A DNA stretch of 64,000 nucleotides from Actinomycetota bacterium (GCA_009698815.1 WLPJ01000008.1:1-64000), one strand, 5' to 3'. Counted from the first letter of the stretch, positions 22,305 to 32,693 are shown. Notes: generated from the sequence alone by a model not told the origin. Made by a program: numbers and translations.

Positions 22305-24509
22305 CTAGGCGGTGATAATCCCGCTAGAGGCTGCCCGGCGACGGCGTCGCCCAGCAGGTTTTACAGTCTCAACTACATCCTCTGAAATTACGTCAGAGTG
22401 GGAATCAGTACTTTCGGAATTTAAAACTTCGTGGAATTCGTGTTCAGTCGCCGCAGATTCATCTGCATCTTCGTGCGATGCTGATTGTGAATTTACTTGT
22501 GGCATCGGAGCCTTCATCTTTACTGGCTCCATATGGATATGAATTCCGCGACCTGCACAAGAATCACAAGTTGTTGAGAAGGCTTCAATCAGACCTTGAC
22601 CAACGCGCTTGCGAGTCATCTGAACCAACCCAAGTGAAGTTACTTCTGCAACTTGATGCTTGGTGCGATCGCGACCTAAACATTCAACTAAGCGACGAAG
22701 AACCGCGTCACGGTTAGATTCAAGAACCATATCGATAAAGTCGATGACAACAATGCCGCCTAAGTCACGCAAGCGAAGTTGACGGGCGATTTCTTCAGCT
22801 GCCTCCAAGTTGTTCTTGGTGACAGTCTCTTCGAGGTTTCCGCCCTTGCCGATAAATTTACCGGTGTTGACATCGATGACGATCATCGCTTCGGTGCGAT
22901 CGATAACAAGTGATCCACCTGATGGCAGATAAACCTTGCGATCAAAGGCCTTAGCAAGTTGTTCTTCGACGCGGAATTCGGCGAAGAGATCACCCTTGCC
23001 GGTGTATTTCTCTAACTTGCTAACGAGTTCAGGTGCAATACCGCCAAGGTATGTGCTGATCTCTTCCCAAGCATCGCTTCCCTGAATAGTTAACTTACGG
23101 AAATCTTCATTGAAGATATCGCGGATAACGCGAACTGCAAGATCTGGCTCTGAAAGCAGAAGTGTCGGTGCGTGGAAGTTTGGATTTTCTGACTTCTGAT
23201 AAATATCTTCCCATTGCGCTTTAAGGCGCGCGACATCATTCGTTAACTCTTCTTCGCTAACGCCTTCAGCAGCGGTACGCACAATCACGCCAGCTTCTTC
23301 AGGAATTAAGTTCTTAAGAATCGCCTTTAAGCGAGTGCGCTCTGATTCAGGAAGGCGCTTAGAGATACCGCTCATTCCGCCACCAGGAACATAGACAACA
23401 TAACGTCCCGGCAAAGAAATCTGGCTAGTTAGACGTGCACCTTTTTGACCAATTGGATCCTTGGTGACTTGCACAAGAACTGGTTGACCAGTCTTTAAAA
23501 CCATTTCGATCTTACGTGGTTGTGATTCTGAAATACCTGCGGCATCCCAGTTAACTTCGCCAGCATAAAGAACTGCGTTACGGCCCTTGCCAATATCAAC
23601 GAAGGCGGCTTCCATTGAAGGAAGTACGTTCTGAACGCGACCTAAGTAAACGTTACCGACGTATGAAACGTTGGCATTGCGGTTTACATAGTGCTCGACC
23701 ATTACCTTGTCTTCGATTACTGCAATCTGAATACGATCAGCGATCTGGCGTACCAACATTTCGCGATCAACATTTTCACGGCGGGCTAAGAATTCTCCAT
23801 CTGTAATGATGGTTCCACGACGGCGATATGGCTCGCGATAATCAGTACGGCTATCAGAGCGATCAGATCTGGCGCTTCGTTCGCGACGATTGCGTGTTCC
23901 GCGTTCGTTGCGCTCTGCGCGCGCTGGACGTTCAGTTTTTTCACGAACTTCACGGACCTTAACAACTGTTATTACGCCATCTTCGTCAACGATTTCCCCA
24001 GGGGTAACGCCTTCACCAGTTGCGCGACGACGACGTCGGCGACGATGAGTCGCACCTTCTGTACCTTCGCTATCGGTTTCAGAACTTTCGCTGTCATCAT
24101 CTTCACCATCAGAGCCTTCAACACCCTCTGCTTGTGGTTTGCGACGACCACGTCCACCGCGGCGACGACGACGATTACGACCTGTGCGTGAATCTGAATC
24201 ATCTGATGAATCACTGCCTTCAGAATCCTCAGATTTACTTTCGGCCGCGGCCGCAGTTGCTTCCACTTTTGGGACGCTCTTCTTCGCGTTTTTTGGTGCG
24301 CTTTTTGGTGCGCTCTTAGGAGCTTTCTCTTCTGGAGCTGCTTGAAAAATAGGGACCGGAATAGACGGCGCCTTCTTCTTTGATTTTGCCTCAGTTACTT
24401 CATCAACGGGGGCAGCAATGACATCCGGCAAATTTTCACCTGGAACAGATTTCTTCTTACCTACTTTTTTCACCGCACGCTTGCGCGGTGACTTTGGCTC
24501 AATAGCCAT
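22305..24509 (-). CDS. rne: Ribonuclease E/G family endoribonuclease
   Basis: 734 residues. It cleaves single-stranded AU-rich RNA in mRNA decay and in rRNA and tRNA maturation. About 240 N-terminal residues are low-complexity with acidic and Arg/Gly-rich blocks (RRRRRGGRGRR), as in actinobacterial RNase E. The catalytic core then follows: S1-like part (NVYLGRVQNVLPSMEAAFVD), 5' sensor and DNase I-like site (IVIDVNTGKF, VVIDFIDM), and the zinc-link cysteines in CDSCAGRG (about residue 665). A short Arg-rich tail ends the protein. Upstream is a 229-nt gap with two palindromic elements; RNase E is autoregulated through its leader in E. coli, whether here is unknown. Confidence 0.94.
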   Translation of the reverse strand: MAIEPKSPRKRAVKKVGKKKSVPGENLPDVIAAPVDEVTEAKSKKKAPSIPVPIFQAAPEEKAPKSAPKSAPKNAKKSVPKVEATAAAAESKSEDSEGSDSSDDSDSRTGRNRRRRRGGRGRRKPQAEGVEGSDGEDDDSESSETDSEGTEGATHRRRRRRRATGEGVTPGEIVDEDGVITVVKVREVREKTERPARAERNERGTRNRRERSARSDRSDSRTDYREPYRRRGTIITDGEFLARRENVDREMLVRQIADRIQIAVIEDKVMVEHYVNRNANVSYVGNVYLGRVQNVLPSMEAAFVDIGKGRNAVLYAGEVNWDAAGISESQPRKIEMVLKTGQPVLVQVTKDPIGQKGARLTSQISLPGRYVVYVPGGGMSGISKRLPESERTRLKAILKNLIPEEAGVIVRTAAEGVSEEELTNDVARLKAQWEDIYQKSENPNFHAPTLLLSEPDLAVRVIRDIFNEDFRKLTIQGSDAWEEISTYLGGIAPELVSKLEKYTGKGDLFAEFRVEEQLAKAFDRKVYLPSGGSLVIDRTEAMIVIDVNTGKFIGKGGNLEETVTKNNLEAAEEIARQLRLRDLGGIVVIDFIDMVLESNRDAVLRRLVECLGRDRTKHQVAEVTSLGLVQMTRKRVGQGLIEAFSTTCDSCAGRGIHIHMEPVKMKAPMPQVNSQSASHEDADESAATEHEFHEVLNSESTDSHSDVISEDVVETVKPAGRRRRRAASSGIITA

Positions 24510-24526
24510 GGCACCAAATCCTCTAT

Positions 24527-24540
24527 GCGTTAATTAACGC
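24527..24540. repeat. Perfect 14-bp palindrome upstream of rne
   Basis: GCGTTAATTAACGC ends 17 nt before the rne start. Its half GCGTTAATT recurs at 24721-24729, near the rodA stop. A second perfect hairpin (TCGCGAT-TTAG-ATCGCGA, 24646-24663) lies between them; no U-run follows, so it is not a terminator. The elements could be an operator or part of a folded rne leader. Nothing else is seen in the 24510-24738 gap. Confidence 0.45.
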
Positions 24541-24738
24541 GCTCTGGCTTGTAGTCACTTATCTGGCAAACAACCTTTGGGCTGTCCCTAGTAAATCCTT
24601 CAAGCAATTCTTTTGACTTCTCTTTGAGTCCGCCGCTGGCTTCCTTCGCGATTTAGATCGCGAGCCGCGCTGAACTGTTGGCATAAGTATGGCAGATGAA
24701 TGCACCAAAGTGCGAAACGAGCGTTAATTGAGGGCGAT

Positions 24739-25899
24739 TTAGCCGCGATTGCGGGCATTTACATTCTGCAGCAACCCGAATCCAATCATCGTCGCAAACA
24801 TGCTCGATCCGCCATATGAGACAAATGGCAGCGGAACGCCAGTCATCGGCATCATGCCCAAGGTCATTCCAATATTTTCAAAAGTTTGGAATGCAAACCA
24901 AGCGATCACGCCAGTGCAAACGAGCTTCCCGTAAGGGTCATTTGATTTACGTGCGATGCCAAAGGCTCGCATTAAAACCGTGAGGTAAAGAATGAGAATG
25001 AATCCGCATCCCAGAAAACCCAGTTGTTCGCCAGCGACTGTAAAAATAAAATCGGTCTGTTGTTCTGGAACGAAGCGACCATTTGTTTGTGGACCATTAA
25101 AGAGCCCGGTTCCGATTAGCCCGCCAGAACCAACGGTGATGCGCGCTTGGCGCAGTTGATAACCGCTGCCTTGTGAATCAGCACTTGGATCAACAAATGC
25201 TTGCAGGCGTTTGACTTGGTAATCATTTATGACTCCAACTTTTACGGCAGCAAAACTGCCAATCACTGCAACCAGAATTAAACCAACAACCCATCGCATC
25301 GGGGCACCAGAGACTGCAATGATCGTGACGACTGCGATGCCGATTATAAAAACCGTTCCCATATCTGGCTGAGATAGAATTAGAAGTACTGGAATAGCAG
25401 CGACAACAAGTGCTTGCAATACATCAGTGTGTTGCGGTGAATCAGTGTCATGTGTGCGCTCAGATAAAATCATTGACATGCCTACGATGATTGAGATTTT
25501 TGCTAACTCAGCAGGTTGAACCTGAAATCCACCAGGAAGTCCGATCCAAGCTTTAGAACCATTTACTTCATCGCCGATTCCCGGAATCAACACTGCAGTT
25601 AAGCCAAGTACTCCGATGGCCCAAAGGATTGGCGTGTAGGCGCGCAGAAGTCTGTAATCAACGACCGTTGTCCCCCATGCAAGCAATGAACCAATTGCAA
25701 TGTTGATGACATGTCGCTTTAGGTAATACTCGGGATCTAAACCATTCGCGGCATACCAATTGCGCGTTGCGGCATAGACCAAGAGGGTTCCAATTACTAG
25801 CAGTAACGCAACGGCGATAGTAAGAATTGGATCAAAACCAGCGAAGATAGATCGCCGGGAACCTCTGCCGTAATTAATGCGCTGGGAAGCTAGGCTCAT
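24739..25899 (-). CDS. rodA: Peptidoglycan glycosyltransferase RodA (SEDS family)
   Basis: 386 residues, about ten membrane segments. RodA polymerises glycan from lipid II in the elongasome with PBP2. Recognisable stretches are GSKAWIGLPGGFQVQPAELAK (the conserved WI..G...QPSE-type loop, about 135-150) and the C-terminal MMPMTGVPLPFVSYGGSSM (about 350). Its start overlaps the mrdA stop by 4 nt (ATGA), so kinase-like coupling of the polymerase with its transpeptidase partner is at the level of translation. It is the last gene of mreB-mreC-mreD-mrdA-rodA. Confidence 0.95.
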   Translation of the reverse strand: MSLASQRINYGRGSRRSIFAGFDPILTIAVALLLVIGTLLVYAATRNWYAANGLDPEYYLKRHVINIAIGSLLAWGTTVVDYRLLRAYTPILWAIGVLGLTAVLIPGIGDEVNGSKAWIGLPGGFQVQPAELAKISIIVGMSMILSERTHDTDSPQHTDVLQALVVAAIPVLLILSQPDMGTVFIIGIAVVTIIAVSGAPMRWVVGLILVAVIGSFAAVKVGVINDYQVKRLQAFVDPSADSQGSGYQLRQARITVGSGGLIGTGLFNGPQTNGRFVPEQQTDFIFTVAGEQLGFLGCGFILILYLTVLMRAFGIARKSNDPYGKLVCTGVIAWFAFQTFENIGMTLGMMPMTGVPLPFVSYGGSSMFATMIGFGLLQNVNARNRG

Positions 25900-27986
25900 T
25901 TTGCTTCCTTTACCTTCGTAGCAGGTGAGATCTTTGGCAACCCAACTGGTGGAATACCACTTGGGAAGATGATCTTGGCAGATACAACTTTAGAACCTTG
26001 CACACCCAATAGAGTTTCGTAAATTTTTCGTACTCCGATACCAGAAGTAGATGCACCGAATCCACCTTGACTCACCATCATGACGACGGCAAAACGTGGT
26101 TTTTCGGTAGGGCCGTAGGAAGCAAACCAAGAAGTGTCGGACTTTTGACTGCCATTTGGGTTTTTACCAAAAACCTGGGCAGTTCCAGTTTTGCCGCTTA
26201 TAGCGAGTGGGAATCCGCTAAAAACGCCAGCGCCGGTTCCGCTAACGACAACTTCGCGTAAAGCACTGTGTAAAAATTTCATCGTCTCTTTATTAGCAGG
26301 GATTGTGCCCAACTTTTCTGGAGAGAAAGTTTTAAGAACTGTTCCATCTGTCTTAACGATCGCCTTAGCCACCGTTGGCTTCCAAATAGTTCCACCATTT
26401 CCAATAGCGGCATACATTTGAGCCAACTTAATTGGGGTAATTACCGTGTCACCTTGGCCAATTGAGAAGTTGACCGCATCTCCGGCACGAATCTTGTCTC
26501 CATCTAAACAGTTTTCATAAGCCAACTGCAATAAGAAAGCGGTCTGCTGGCTCTTTGGCGCACGTTCCTTATAGTTGCAATAGAAATCTTTATTCTGCTC
26601 ATACCAAGATTTACGCCACTGACGGTCGGCTAATCGACCAGATGATTCTGATGGCATATCTATCCCAGTTTTCTTACCAATTTGAAAACCTTTAGCGGCC
26701 GTATAGAAATAATCATTGGCGTTTGATTTTGGCTTTAGCCCGCCATCGCGCAACCATTCATCGAAGGCGATGCGATACCAAATTGTGTCGCAAGAAATAG
26801 CAAGAGCCTTTTTCAGAGAGATGCGACCTTGCGCCTTGCTATCAAAGTTTTGAAATGTGCGAGTTCCAACTTCGACCTGAGATGGGCAGTCATACGTTGC
26901 ATTCAGGTCATAGCCCGCATTCGCTGCAGCAACGACAGAGACAGATTTAAAAGTTGAAGCGGGTGCGAACAGCCCTTGCAAAGCGCGCGACAGCGCTGGT
27001 ACTCCCGCGGCTTCACTATAAAGATTTTCTGCCTCTGCCACAGTTAAACCACGTTCGAAAGCATTTGGATCATAAGTTGGATAAGAGGCTAGAGCCAAAA
27101 TCTGACCATTCTTTATATCCATCACCACTGCAGCGCCACCATCGGATCGATAACCTGATGCTCGCGCTCGTCGAACCGCATCTGCAAGTGCACTTTCGGC
27201 AGAGGCTTGCACGCGCGCATCGATACTGGTTACTAGATGGTTTCCGCCAATTGGTTTTGAGTTTTGACTTGTACTGGTTACCGCCTCTTTACGATCAACA
27301 ATTACCGTCTTGATTCCCGGCATCCCGCGCAAATATTCGTCGTACTGAATCTCCAAACCTGCTTTACCAATTGATTCAGATCGGAAATAACTTCGCCCAT
27401 TGGCTCCAGATAAATCCGCATCGGTCAGCGGGCCTACATAGCCAAGTAAGTGCGCACCATTTACGCCGGCGCTTGCTGGGTAGTTACGAATTGAAACTGG
27501 TGTTGCAGAGACTCCTGGATATTGATCAGACCGCTCAACGATACGAAGTGCAATCTCTGGATCTGCCTCCTTTGTAATCGGAATTGGCTGAAAGCGTGAT
27601 CCTGTCCAGCATCCAGCACGTGAACCTTTCGGAAGTTCTCCACAAAGACGAGTGCGTTGATAAATGTCTGCGTATTGCAAATTCAATAGGGTGGCCAGAC
27701 TGCGCAAAACAGCAACTCCTTTATCTGGCTGGCGATCAATCTTGGTGCGATCAACTGTTACGGCGATACCAACTCGGTTTAGCGCTAGTGGAACACCTGA
27801 TGAATCAACGATTAGCCCACGTGTTGCAGGTGTAACTACATCCCGACTTTGAATGGAAAGCGCTGCATCACGATATTTTGGGCCAGCCGCGACTTGCAGA
27901 TAGAAAAGGCGTCCGAGCAGACCGACCAAAAGTGAGAATATAAATATTTGAACAACCAAGAGACTTAGCCGTGCGCGTTGGTTCAT
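25896..27986 (-). CDS. mrdA: Penicillin-binding protein 2 (class B transpeptidase)
   Basis: 696 residues. One N-terminal membrane helix (about 10-27), then the pedestal domain and a transpeptidase domain with SxxK as STFK (about residue 345), SxN-like SCDT, and KTGTAQVFG near residue 600. It cross-links peptidoglycan during rod elongation. An insertion-like region around 425-500 contains several Cys and aromatic residues. Overlaps mreD and rodA by 4 nt on each side, so all three are translated in a coupled manner. Confidence 0.95.
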   Translation of the reverse strand: MNQRARLSLLVVQIFIFSLLVGLLGRLFYLQVAAGPKYRDAALSIQSRDVVTPATRGLIVDSSGVPLALNRVGIAVTVDRTKIDRQPDKGVAVLRSLATLLNLQYADIYQRTRLCGELPKGSRAGCWTGSRFQPIPITKEADPEIALRIVERSDQYPGVSATPVSIRNYPASAGVNGAHLLGYVGPLTDADLSGANGRSYFRSESIGKAGLEIQYDEYLRGMPGIKTVIVDRKEAVTSTSQNSKPIGGNHLVTSIDARVQASAESALADAVRRARASGYRSDGGAAVVMDIKNGQILALASYPTYDPNAFERGLTVAEAENLYSEAAGVPALSRALQGLFAPASTFKSVSVVAAANAGYDLNATYDCPSQVEVGTRTFQNFDSKAQGRISLKKALAISCDTIWYRIAFDEWLRDGGLKPKSNANDYFYTAAKGFQIGKKTGIDMPSESSGRLADRQWRKSWYEQNKDFYCNYKERAPKSQQTAFLLQLAYENCLDGDKIRAGDAVNFSIGQGDTVITPIKLAQMYAAIGNGGTIWKPTVAKAIVKTDGTVLKTFSPEKLGTIPANKETMKFLHSALREVVVSGTGAGVFSGFPLAISGKTGTAQVFGKNPNGSQKSDTSWFASYGPTEKPRFAVVMMVSQGGFGASTSGIGVRKIYETLLGVQGSKVVSAKIIFPSGIPPVGLPKISPATKVKEAK

Positions 27987-28504
27987 CCGCGGCTCTGCTC
28001 TTCAAAGAGTGCGCCGTGCACGCGAGTTACCACTGGCATTAGCAGCGGCACTATTGCAATTGACCAAAGTGCTGATGAAAGCAGCGACAAAAATGTCTGC
28101 AGCACACTCCCCATCTCACCGCCCAACATGAGCCCAATAACTAAATACACCAATCTGGTTAAGGGAACAGCGACTGCCACAATTACTACGAGTGAAATTG
28201 GGTTACCGCGAAAATTATCATCGCCATAACCTAAGTAAGAGATTGCAAATCCCGCCAAAATCATGATTAAAGTCCATTGGCCCATAGGGCTTGACGTTGT
28301 CTGCGATAAATCCATCAGCAAGCCTGCGCCAAAGCCCGTAACCGCGCCAAGTTCAGGTGAACCTAGCGCAGCCCAGAGAAGTGTAAAAATTAGAAATAAT
28401 GAAATTCCTCCGCCAAAGATTTTAAATTGGCTGATAACCGCTTCTTGCAACACGAACATAAATAAAAAGATGGGAAATGTAGCTAATAATTTACGGGCGA
28501 ACAT
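27983..28504 (-). CDS. mreD: Rod shape-determining protein MreD
   Basis: 173 residues, about five membrane segments, the usual MreD size. MreD binds MreC in the elongasome. Sequence conservation is low in this family, so the call rests on hydrophobic pattern (GFGAGLLMDLSQTTSSPMGQW is the typical loop) and position exactly between mreC and mrdA. The ATG follows the mreC stop directly and its stop overlaps mrdA by 4 nt. Confidence 0.9.
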   Translation of the reverse strand: MFARKLLATFPIFLFMFVLQEAVISQFKIFGGGISLFLIFTLLWAALGSPELGAVTGFGAGLLMDLSQTTSSPMGQWTLIMILAGFAISYLGYGDDNFRGNPISLVVIVAVAVPLTRLVYLVIGLMLGGEMGSVLQTFLSLLSSALWSIAIVPLLMPVVTRVHGALFEEQSRG

Positions 28505-29428
28505 TTATGGAGTTGGCGATTCTGATGGTATGGCGTAAATCGTTACCGTTGGTACCGGGGTCGGAGCCGGGCCTTTAGGCACTAGCGCATCACGTGGGTC
28601 CGTTTTGGGTGCACCAACTACGACTGCAACCACGCTAAGTGTTGAAAAATTGGGGTACAACTTCACATCTGCCGTCTGAGTTATGGCACCTGCCGCGTTA
28701 TCGACAGATGTAACTGCTCCGATAGGAACACCTGGCACAAATGGTCGGTTATTTTGGCTACCGCGCGCCAAAATGACATCCCCGACCTTTAGGGCAGTTT
28801 GATTGTCGAGAAGTTGCAGCACCGCTTTGTTAGTTCCTTGACCACTTAATATCCCAATTTGTTGGCTTCCAGCAACTCTTGCTCCGACGCGGAAAGCTGG
28901 GTCGGTTGTTAACTGCACAAGGGCGTGATTTGGATAGGAAATCTTTACAACGCCAACTAGCCCCAGCCCTGAAATCACAGTCATGTTCTGGCGCACACCC
29001 ATGTTTACGCCCGCATCGATTGAGATCGTTTGCGTAAATGAAGATGTTGATCCCAATGAAATTACTCTTGCACTTACAACTTTATATTGCGCAGTTCCGG
29101 CTAAATCTAAAACTGATTTCAGTTGCTTTAATTCGGCATCTGCATTTTGACGAGTAATGAGAGAATTGCGTAACTTTTCGTTGGCTTCCTTGAGACTCTC
29201 AATTTCGCTGCGAGTTCTGCCTAAATGTGTGACATCTGTAAAGAAGTTTCCTACTGGGCGAAAAATTGTTGCGGCAAATGATTGAAAAGGCGAGATGGCA
29301 CTTTGCGAACCACTTCGCAAGCCACTGATTACTGAAACACCACGCAGATCTAATGTGATCAGAAAAAGCGAAGTAACAATTAGCGATATAAGCAGCAGAC
29401 GACCGCGGTTATCGCCGCCGTTTCGCAT
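28505..29428 (-). CDS. mreC: Rod shape-determining protein MreC
   Basis: 307 residues. One N-terminal membrane helix (about 10-28), a coiled coil (about 70-100, SEIESLKEANEKLRNSL) and a beta-rich periplasmic-side domain with VISGLGLVGVV. MreC activates PBP2-RodA. The C-terminal ~35 residues are Pro-rich (PKGPAPTPVPTV), as in other actinobacterial MreC. It starts nine bases after mreB. Confidence 0.94.
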   Translation of the reverse strand: MRNGGDNRGRLLLISLIVTSLFLITLDLRGVSVISGLRSGSQSAISPFQSFAATIFRPVGNFFTDVTHLGRTRSEIESLKEANEKLRNSLITRQNADAELKQLKSVLDLAGTAQYKVVSARVISLGSTSSFTQTISIDAGVNMGVRQNMTVISGLGLVGVVKISYPNHALVQLTTDPAFRVGARVAGSQQIGILSGQGTNKAVLQLLDNQTALKVGDVILARGSQNNRPFVPGVPIGAVTSVDNAAGAITQTADVKLYPNFSTLSVVAVVVGAPKTDPRDALVPKGPAPTPVPTVTIYAIPSESPTP

Positions 29429-29437
29429 CTTTAAAAC

Positions 29438-30469
29438 CTATCGACGTGGCTCGGAGATCAAAACCTTTTCAAGGGCTTCGAACTCTTCAATGCACTTACC
29501 TGATCCTTCAACTACTGCATCAAGTGGGCGATCAGCGATATGAATTGGCATGCCAGTCTCTTTACGAAGGCGCTCGTCAATACCCTTAAGAAGTGCGCCG
29601 CCTCCAGTAAGGACGATTCCACGATCCATTAGATCTGATGAAAGTTCTGGTGGACATTTATCCAGCGTGCTCTTTACCGCGTTGATGATTGCATTTACTG
29701 GCTCTTCGAGTGCTTTGCGAATTTCTGCAGCCGACACAACGATTGTCTTTGGAAGACCTGTTGCTAGGTCGCGACCGCGAATTTCAGCATCGTTTTCGCC
29801 CTGAAGTGGATAAGCAGAACCAATTGCCATTTTAATTTCTTCGGCTGTGCGTTCTCCGAGAAGCAATGAGAATTCGCGCTTTACCCAGTTAATAATGGCT
29901 TGATCAAGCTCGTCTCCACCAACGCGAATTGAGAGTGAAGTAACGATTCCACCGAGTGAAATAACTGCAACTTCAGTTGTACCGCCACCAATATCCACAA
30001 CCATATTTCCAGTTGGCTCATGAATTGGTAGACCAGCACCAATTGCTGCCGCCATTGGTTCTTCAATAATGTAAACCTTGCGCGCACCTGCTGCATATCC
30101 AGCATCTTTAACAGCTCGCTGTTCTACGCCGGTGATTCCTGAAGGAACGCAAACGACGATGCGCGGCTTTGCTAGATAGCGACGGCGGTGAACTTTTTGA
30201 ATGAAGTAACGGAGCATGCGCTCGGTTGTATCAAAGTCTGCGATAACTCCATCTTTAAGTGGACGGATTGCAACGATGTTACTTGGTGTGCGACCAATCA
30301 TCTTTTTCGCTTCAAGGCCAACTGCGAGAATTCCGCCAGTGTCTTGGTTAACTGCAACAACTGAAGGCTCATTAAGAACAATGCCGCGACCGCGGACGTA
30401 TACCAGTGTGTTTGCGGTACCTAAATCGACAGCCATGTCTCGGCCGATGAATGACATTCTGTTGCCCAT
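29438..30469 (-). CDS. mreB: Rod shape-determining protein MreB (actin homologue)
   Basis: 343 residues. The cytoskeletal ATPase that guides lateral wall synthesis. Actin-fold phosphate motifs are clear: [15 protein letters not shown] (phosphate 1, about 14), [13 protein letters not shown] (phosphate 2, about 165) and [12 protein letters not shown] (adenosine motif, about 288). I keep the ATG at 30469 because GAGGGG lies six bases before it; an in-frame ATG four codons later is possible. Its presence implies rod growth with lateral insertion, unlike mycobacteria, which lack MreB. Confidence 0.97.
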   Translation of the reverse strand: MGNRMSFIGRDMAVDLGTANTLVYVRGRGIVLNEPSVVAVNQDTGGILAVGLEAKKMIGRTPSNIVAIRPLKDGVIADFDTTERMLRYFIQKVHRRRYLAKPRIVVCVPSGITGVEQRAVKDAGYAAGARKVYIIEEPMAAAIGAGLPIHEPTGNMVVDIGGGTTEVAVISLGGIVTSLSIRVGGDELDQAIINWVKREFSLLLGERTAEEIKMAIGSAYPLQGENDAEIRGRDLATGLPKTIVVSAAEIRKALEEPVNAIINAVKSTLDKCPPELSSDLMDRGIVLTGGGALLKGIDERLRKETGMPIHIADRPLDAVVEGSGKCIEEFEALEKVLISEPRR

Positions 30470-30498
30470 TTAATACCCCTCGAGTTGTTTTCTTGAAC

Positions 30499-30918
30499 TT
30501 ACTTACCGAAAAAAATTTCAATCTCACGTGCCGCAGATTCTGGAGAATCAGAGCCATGAACAATATTTTGAACAACTTTTGTGCCTTGATCGCGAGCTAA
30601 GTCACCACGAATTGTTCCGGGAGCCGCGACTGTTGGATCAGTAGCTCCAGCAAGTGAGCGAAATCCTTCGATAACGCGATTTCCTTCGGCAACGATTGCA
30701 ACAACTGGGCCTGACATCATGAACTCAACTAGTGGTTCAAAAAATGGCTTGCCTTGATGTTCGGCGTAATGGCGTTCGAGCAATGCGCGATCTGCTTGCA
30801 TCATTCGCATCGCAGTTATGACATAACCTTTTTTCTCTATGCGAGAAATTACTTCGCCTACCAATTGACGGCGCACGCCATCTGGCTTAACGAGGATCAG
30901 GGTCTTTTCGGTGCTCAC
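30499..30918 (-). CDS. ndk: Nucleoside diphosphate kinase
   Basis: 139 residues. It balances NTP and dNTP pools. The phospho-histidine lies in [16 protein letters not shown] (about 116-131) and the N-terminal [10 protein letters not shown] is diagnostic. It begins with GTG. It lies 12 nt after the DUF4233 gene and before mreB, as in Streptomyces-type gene order (folC-DUF4233-ndk). Confidence 0.97.
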   Translation of the reverse strand: MSTEKTLILVKPDGVRRQLVGEVISRIEKKGYVITAMRMMQADRALLERHYAEHQGKPFFEPLVEFMMSGPVVAIVAEGNRVIEGFRSLAGATDPTVAAPGTIRGDLARDQGTKVVQNIVHGSDSPESAAREIEIFFGK

Positions 30919-30930
30919 TTGCCCAGTCTA

Positions 30931-31311
30931 TTAGGCATCTGGGGTTTGCGGTGCCACGGGATTTTGCCCCGCTTTTCCAGGTTCTGGTTTTCCTTGTGCC
31001 AATAGGGCCGCCCGCGCTGCCTCGCCTTTGCGACCCACAATTATCGCCGCAACCCATAACCCCATAAAAAGTAGGTTAACAATCGCCATTGAAGGTACGA
31101 CAACGCTATAGGCCATCATCGCAAATTGCAGAATTGAACCGAGAATCCAACCTGAACGTTTTTTGAGAAGTCGAATGGAATAAATCAAAAGAAACATGAC
31201 AGCAAATCCGTAAATAATCGTCGCCATCTCGTGGGTATCTTTTGCCAACAACATTGCAAATCCCATGATTAAGAATTCCATTGCTAAAACGGCGGATCCT
31301 AATACGCGCAT
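30931..31311 (-). CDS. DUF4233 membrane protein
   Basis: 126 residues with four predicted membrane segments and a Pro/Ala/Gly-rich tail. The size, the topology and the place between folC and ndk match the actinobacterial DUF4233 family, whose function is unknown. Its ATG overlaps the folC stop by one base, so it is translated with folC. No catalytic motif is seen. Confidence 0.85.
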   Translation of the reverse strand: MRVLGSAVLAMEFLIMGFAMLLAKDTHEMATIIYGFAVMFLLIYSIRLLKKRSGWILGSILQFAMMAYSVVVPSMAIVNLLFMGLWVAAIIVGRKGEAARAALLAQGKPEPGKAGQNPVAPQTPDA

Positions 31312-32681
31312 TAGCTTTCACCGACCGGCGTTAGCTTGGCATATTTTTTGCGCACTGCAGATCTAGCTTCTCCAACAGTGACAACTGAACCAGTTATCAC
31401 AATCGCAAGGGATTCCTCACTTAGTGGTCGAACCGCATCTTGAATCGCCTTTTCGATTGCCGCTGTCAAATTATCTGCCGCAAAGACGCGATCAGCGCCA
31501 AATACTTGATTCGCCAACTTAGTTAAGTCGGCAGCGCTCATGCTTCGTTCTGATGAATTAGTCGTAACGATAATTTGGTTCATCACTGGCTCAAGTTCTT
31601 GCAAAATACCTAAAGCATCCTTATCCGCCATCAGCGCCACGATGCCGGTGACATCATCAAAGGTGAATTCGGCCTGCAGAGTATCGGCAATGGCCTTTGC
31701 ACCATGCGGGTTATGTGCCGCATCCAAGATGATGGTGGGATCGCGATGGATGATTTCACAACGCCCTGGCGAAGTTACATTGGCAAAGCCTGCGCGCACG
31801 GCATCTATATCTAAATCCTGCTCACCAAAGAAGGCCTCGACCGCGATAAGTGCAGCTGCGGCATTTGAGGCTTGATGCTTGCCGTGAAGTGGCAAAAAGA
31901 TTTCATCGTAATGGCCACGCAGACCAGTGATTGAAATTAATTGTCCGCCGACTGCGATCGCACGTGAATCAATCGAATATTCCAGACCTTCGCGCGCGAC
32001 ATCGGCGCCAACTTCGGCGGCACGTCGCAAAAGTTGTACTGCGGCTTCAGGGGTTTGTTGGGCTAGTACAACAAAACCCTGATCCTTAATAATTCCAGCC
32101 TTAGTCGCCGCAATTTCAGCGATGGTATTACCGAGATATTCCATGTGATCAAGCCCAATTGGAGTTATGACTGACACATCTGCATCAACCACATTTGTAG
32201 CATCCCATTGACCGCCCATGCCAACTTCAATGACACCGACATCAATTGGATGCTCGGCAAATGCCACAAAGGCCAGCGCAGTCATTGCTTCAAAGAAAGA
32301 GATTGGATTTTCAAATTTAGTATCCATCAGATCTAAATATGGACTCAAATCGTTAAAGGAAAAGATTAATTCTTTGGCATCAATTGACTGACCGTTGATA
32401 GAAATTCTTTCCAGATAACTTTCTAGGTGGGGACTGGTGAAACGGCCAGTACGTAAACCCATTTCAAAGAGCAGTGAGTCAATCATCCGAGCTGTAGTCG
32501 TTTTACCGTTTGTGCCGCCAACATGGATGGTGGGATAGGTAAGTTGTGGAGATCCTAAAATATCTACCAGCGCAGCAATTCTTTCTAAAGTTGGTGCAAT
32601 TCGATTTTCCGGCCAACGTGCTAATAGCGCCTTCTCGATAGCGTCGACGCGCGCTTGATCATCTGGATTTATATTATTCAT
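31311..32681 (-). CDS. folC: Folylpolyglutamate synthase / dihydrofolate synthase
   Basis: 456 residues, Mur-ligase family. It adds glutamate to dihydropteroate or folates. The P-loop HVGGTNGKTTTARMI (about 53-67), the TSPHLESYLERI folate loop, IEVGMGGQWDATN (about 143) and the C-terminal LDAAHNPHGAKAI (about 318) are all present. It lies 12 nt downstream of valS, as in most actinobacteria, and is coupled to the DUF4233 gene. Confidence 0.95.
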   Translation of the reverse strand: MNNINPDDQARVDAIEKALLARWPENRIAPTLERIAALVDILGSPQLTYPTIHVGGTNGKTTTARMIDSLLFEMGLRTGRFTSPHLESYLERISINGQSIDAKELIFSFNDLSPYLDLMDTKFENPISFFEAMTALAFVAFAEHPIDVGVIEVGMGGQWDATNVVDADVSVITPIGLDHMEYLGNTIAEIAATKAGIIKDQGFVVLAQQTPEAAVQLLRRAAEVGADVAREGLEYSIDSRAIAVGGQLISITGLRGHYDEIFLPLHGKHQASNAAAALIAVEAFFGEQDLDIDAVRAGFANVTSPGRCEIIHRDPTIILDAAHNPHGAKAIADTLQAEFTFDDVTGIVALMADKDALGILQELEPVMNQIIVTTNSSERSMSAADLTKLANQVFGADRVFAADNLTAAIEKAIQDAVRPLSEESLAIVITGSVVTVGEARSAVRKKYAKLTPVGES

Positions 32682-32693
32682 TTTATTTACTTA

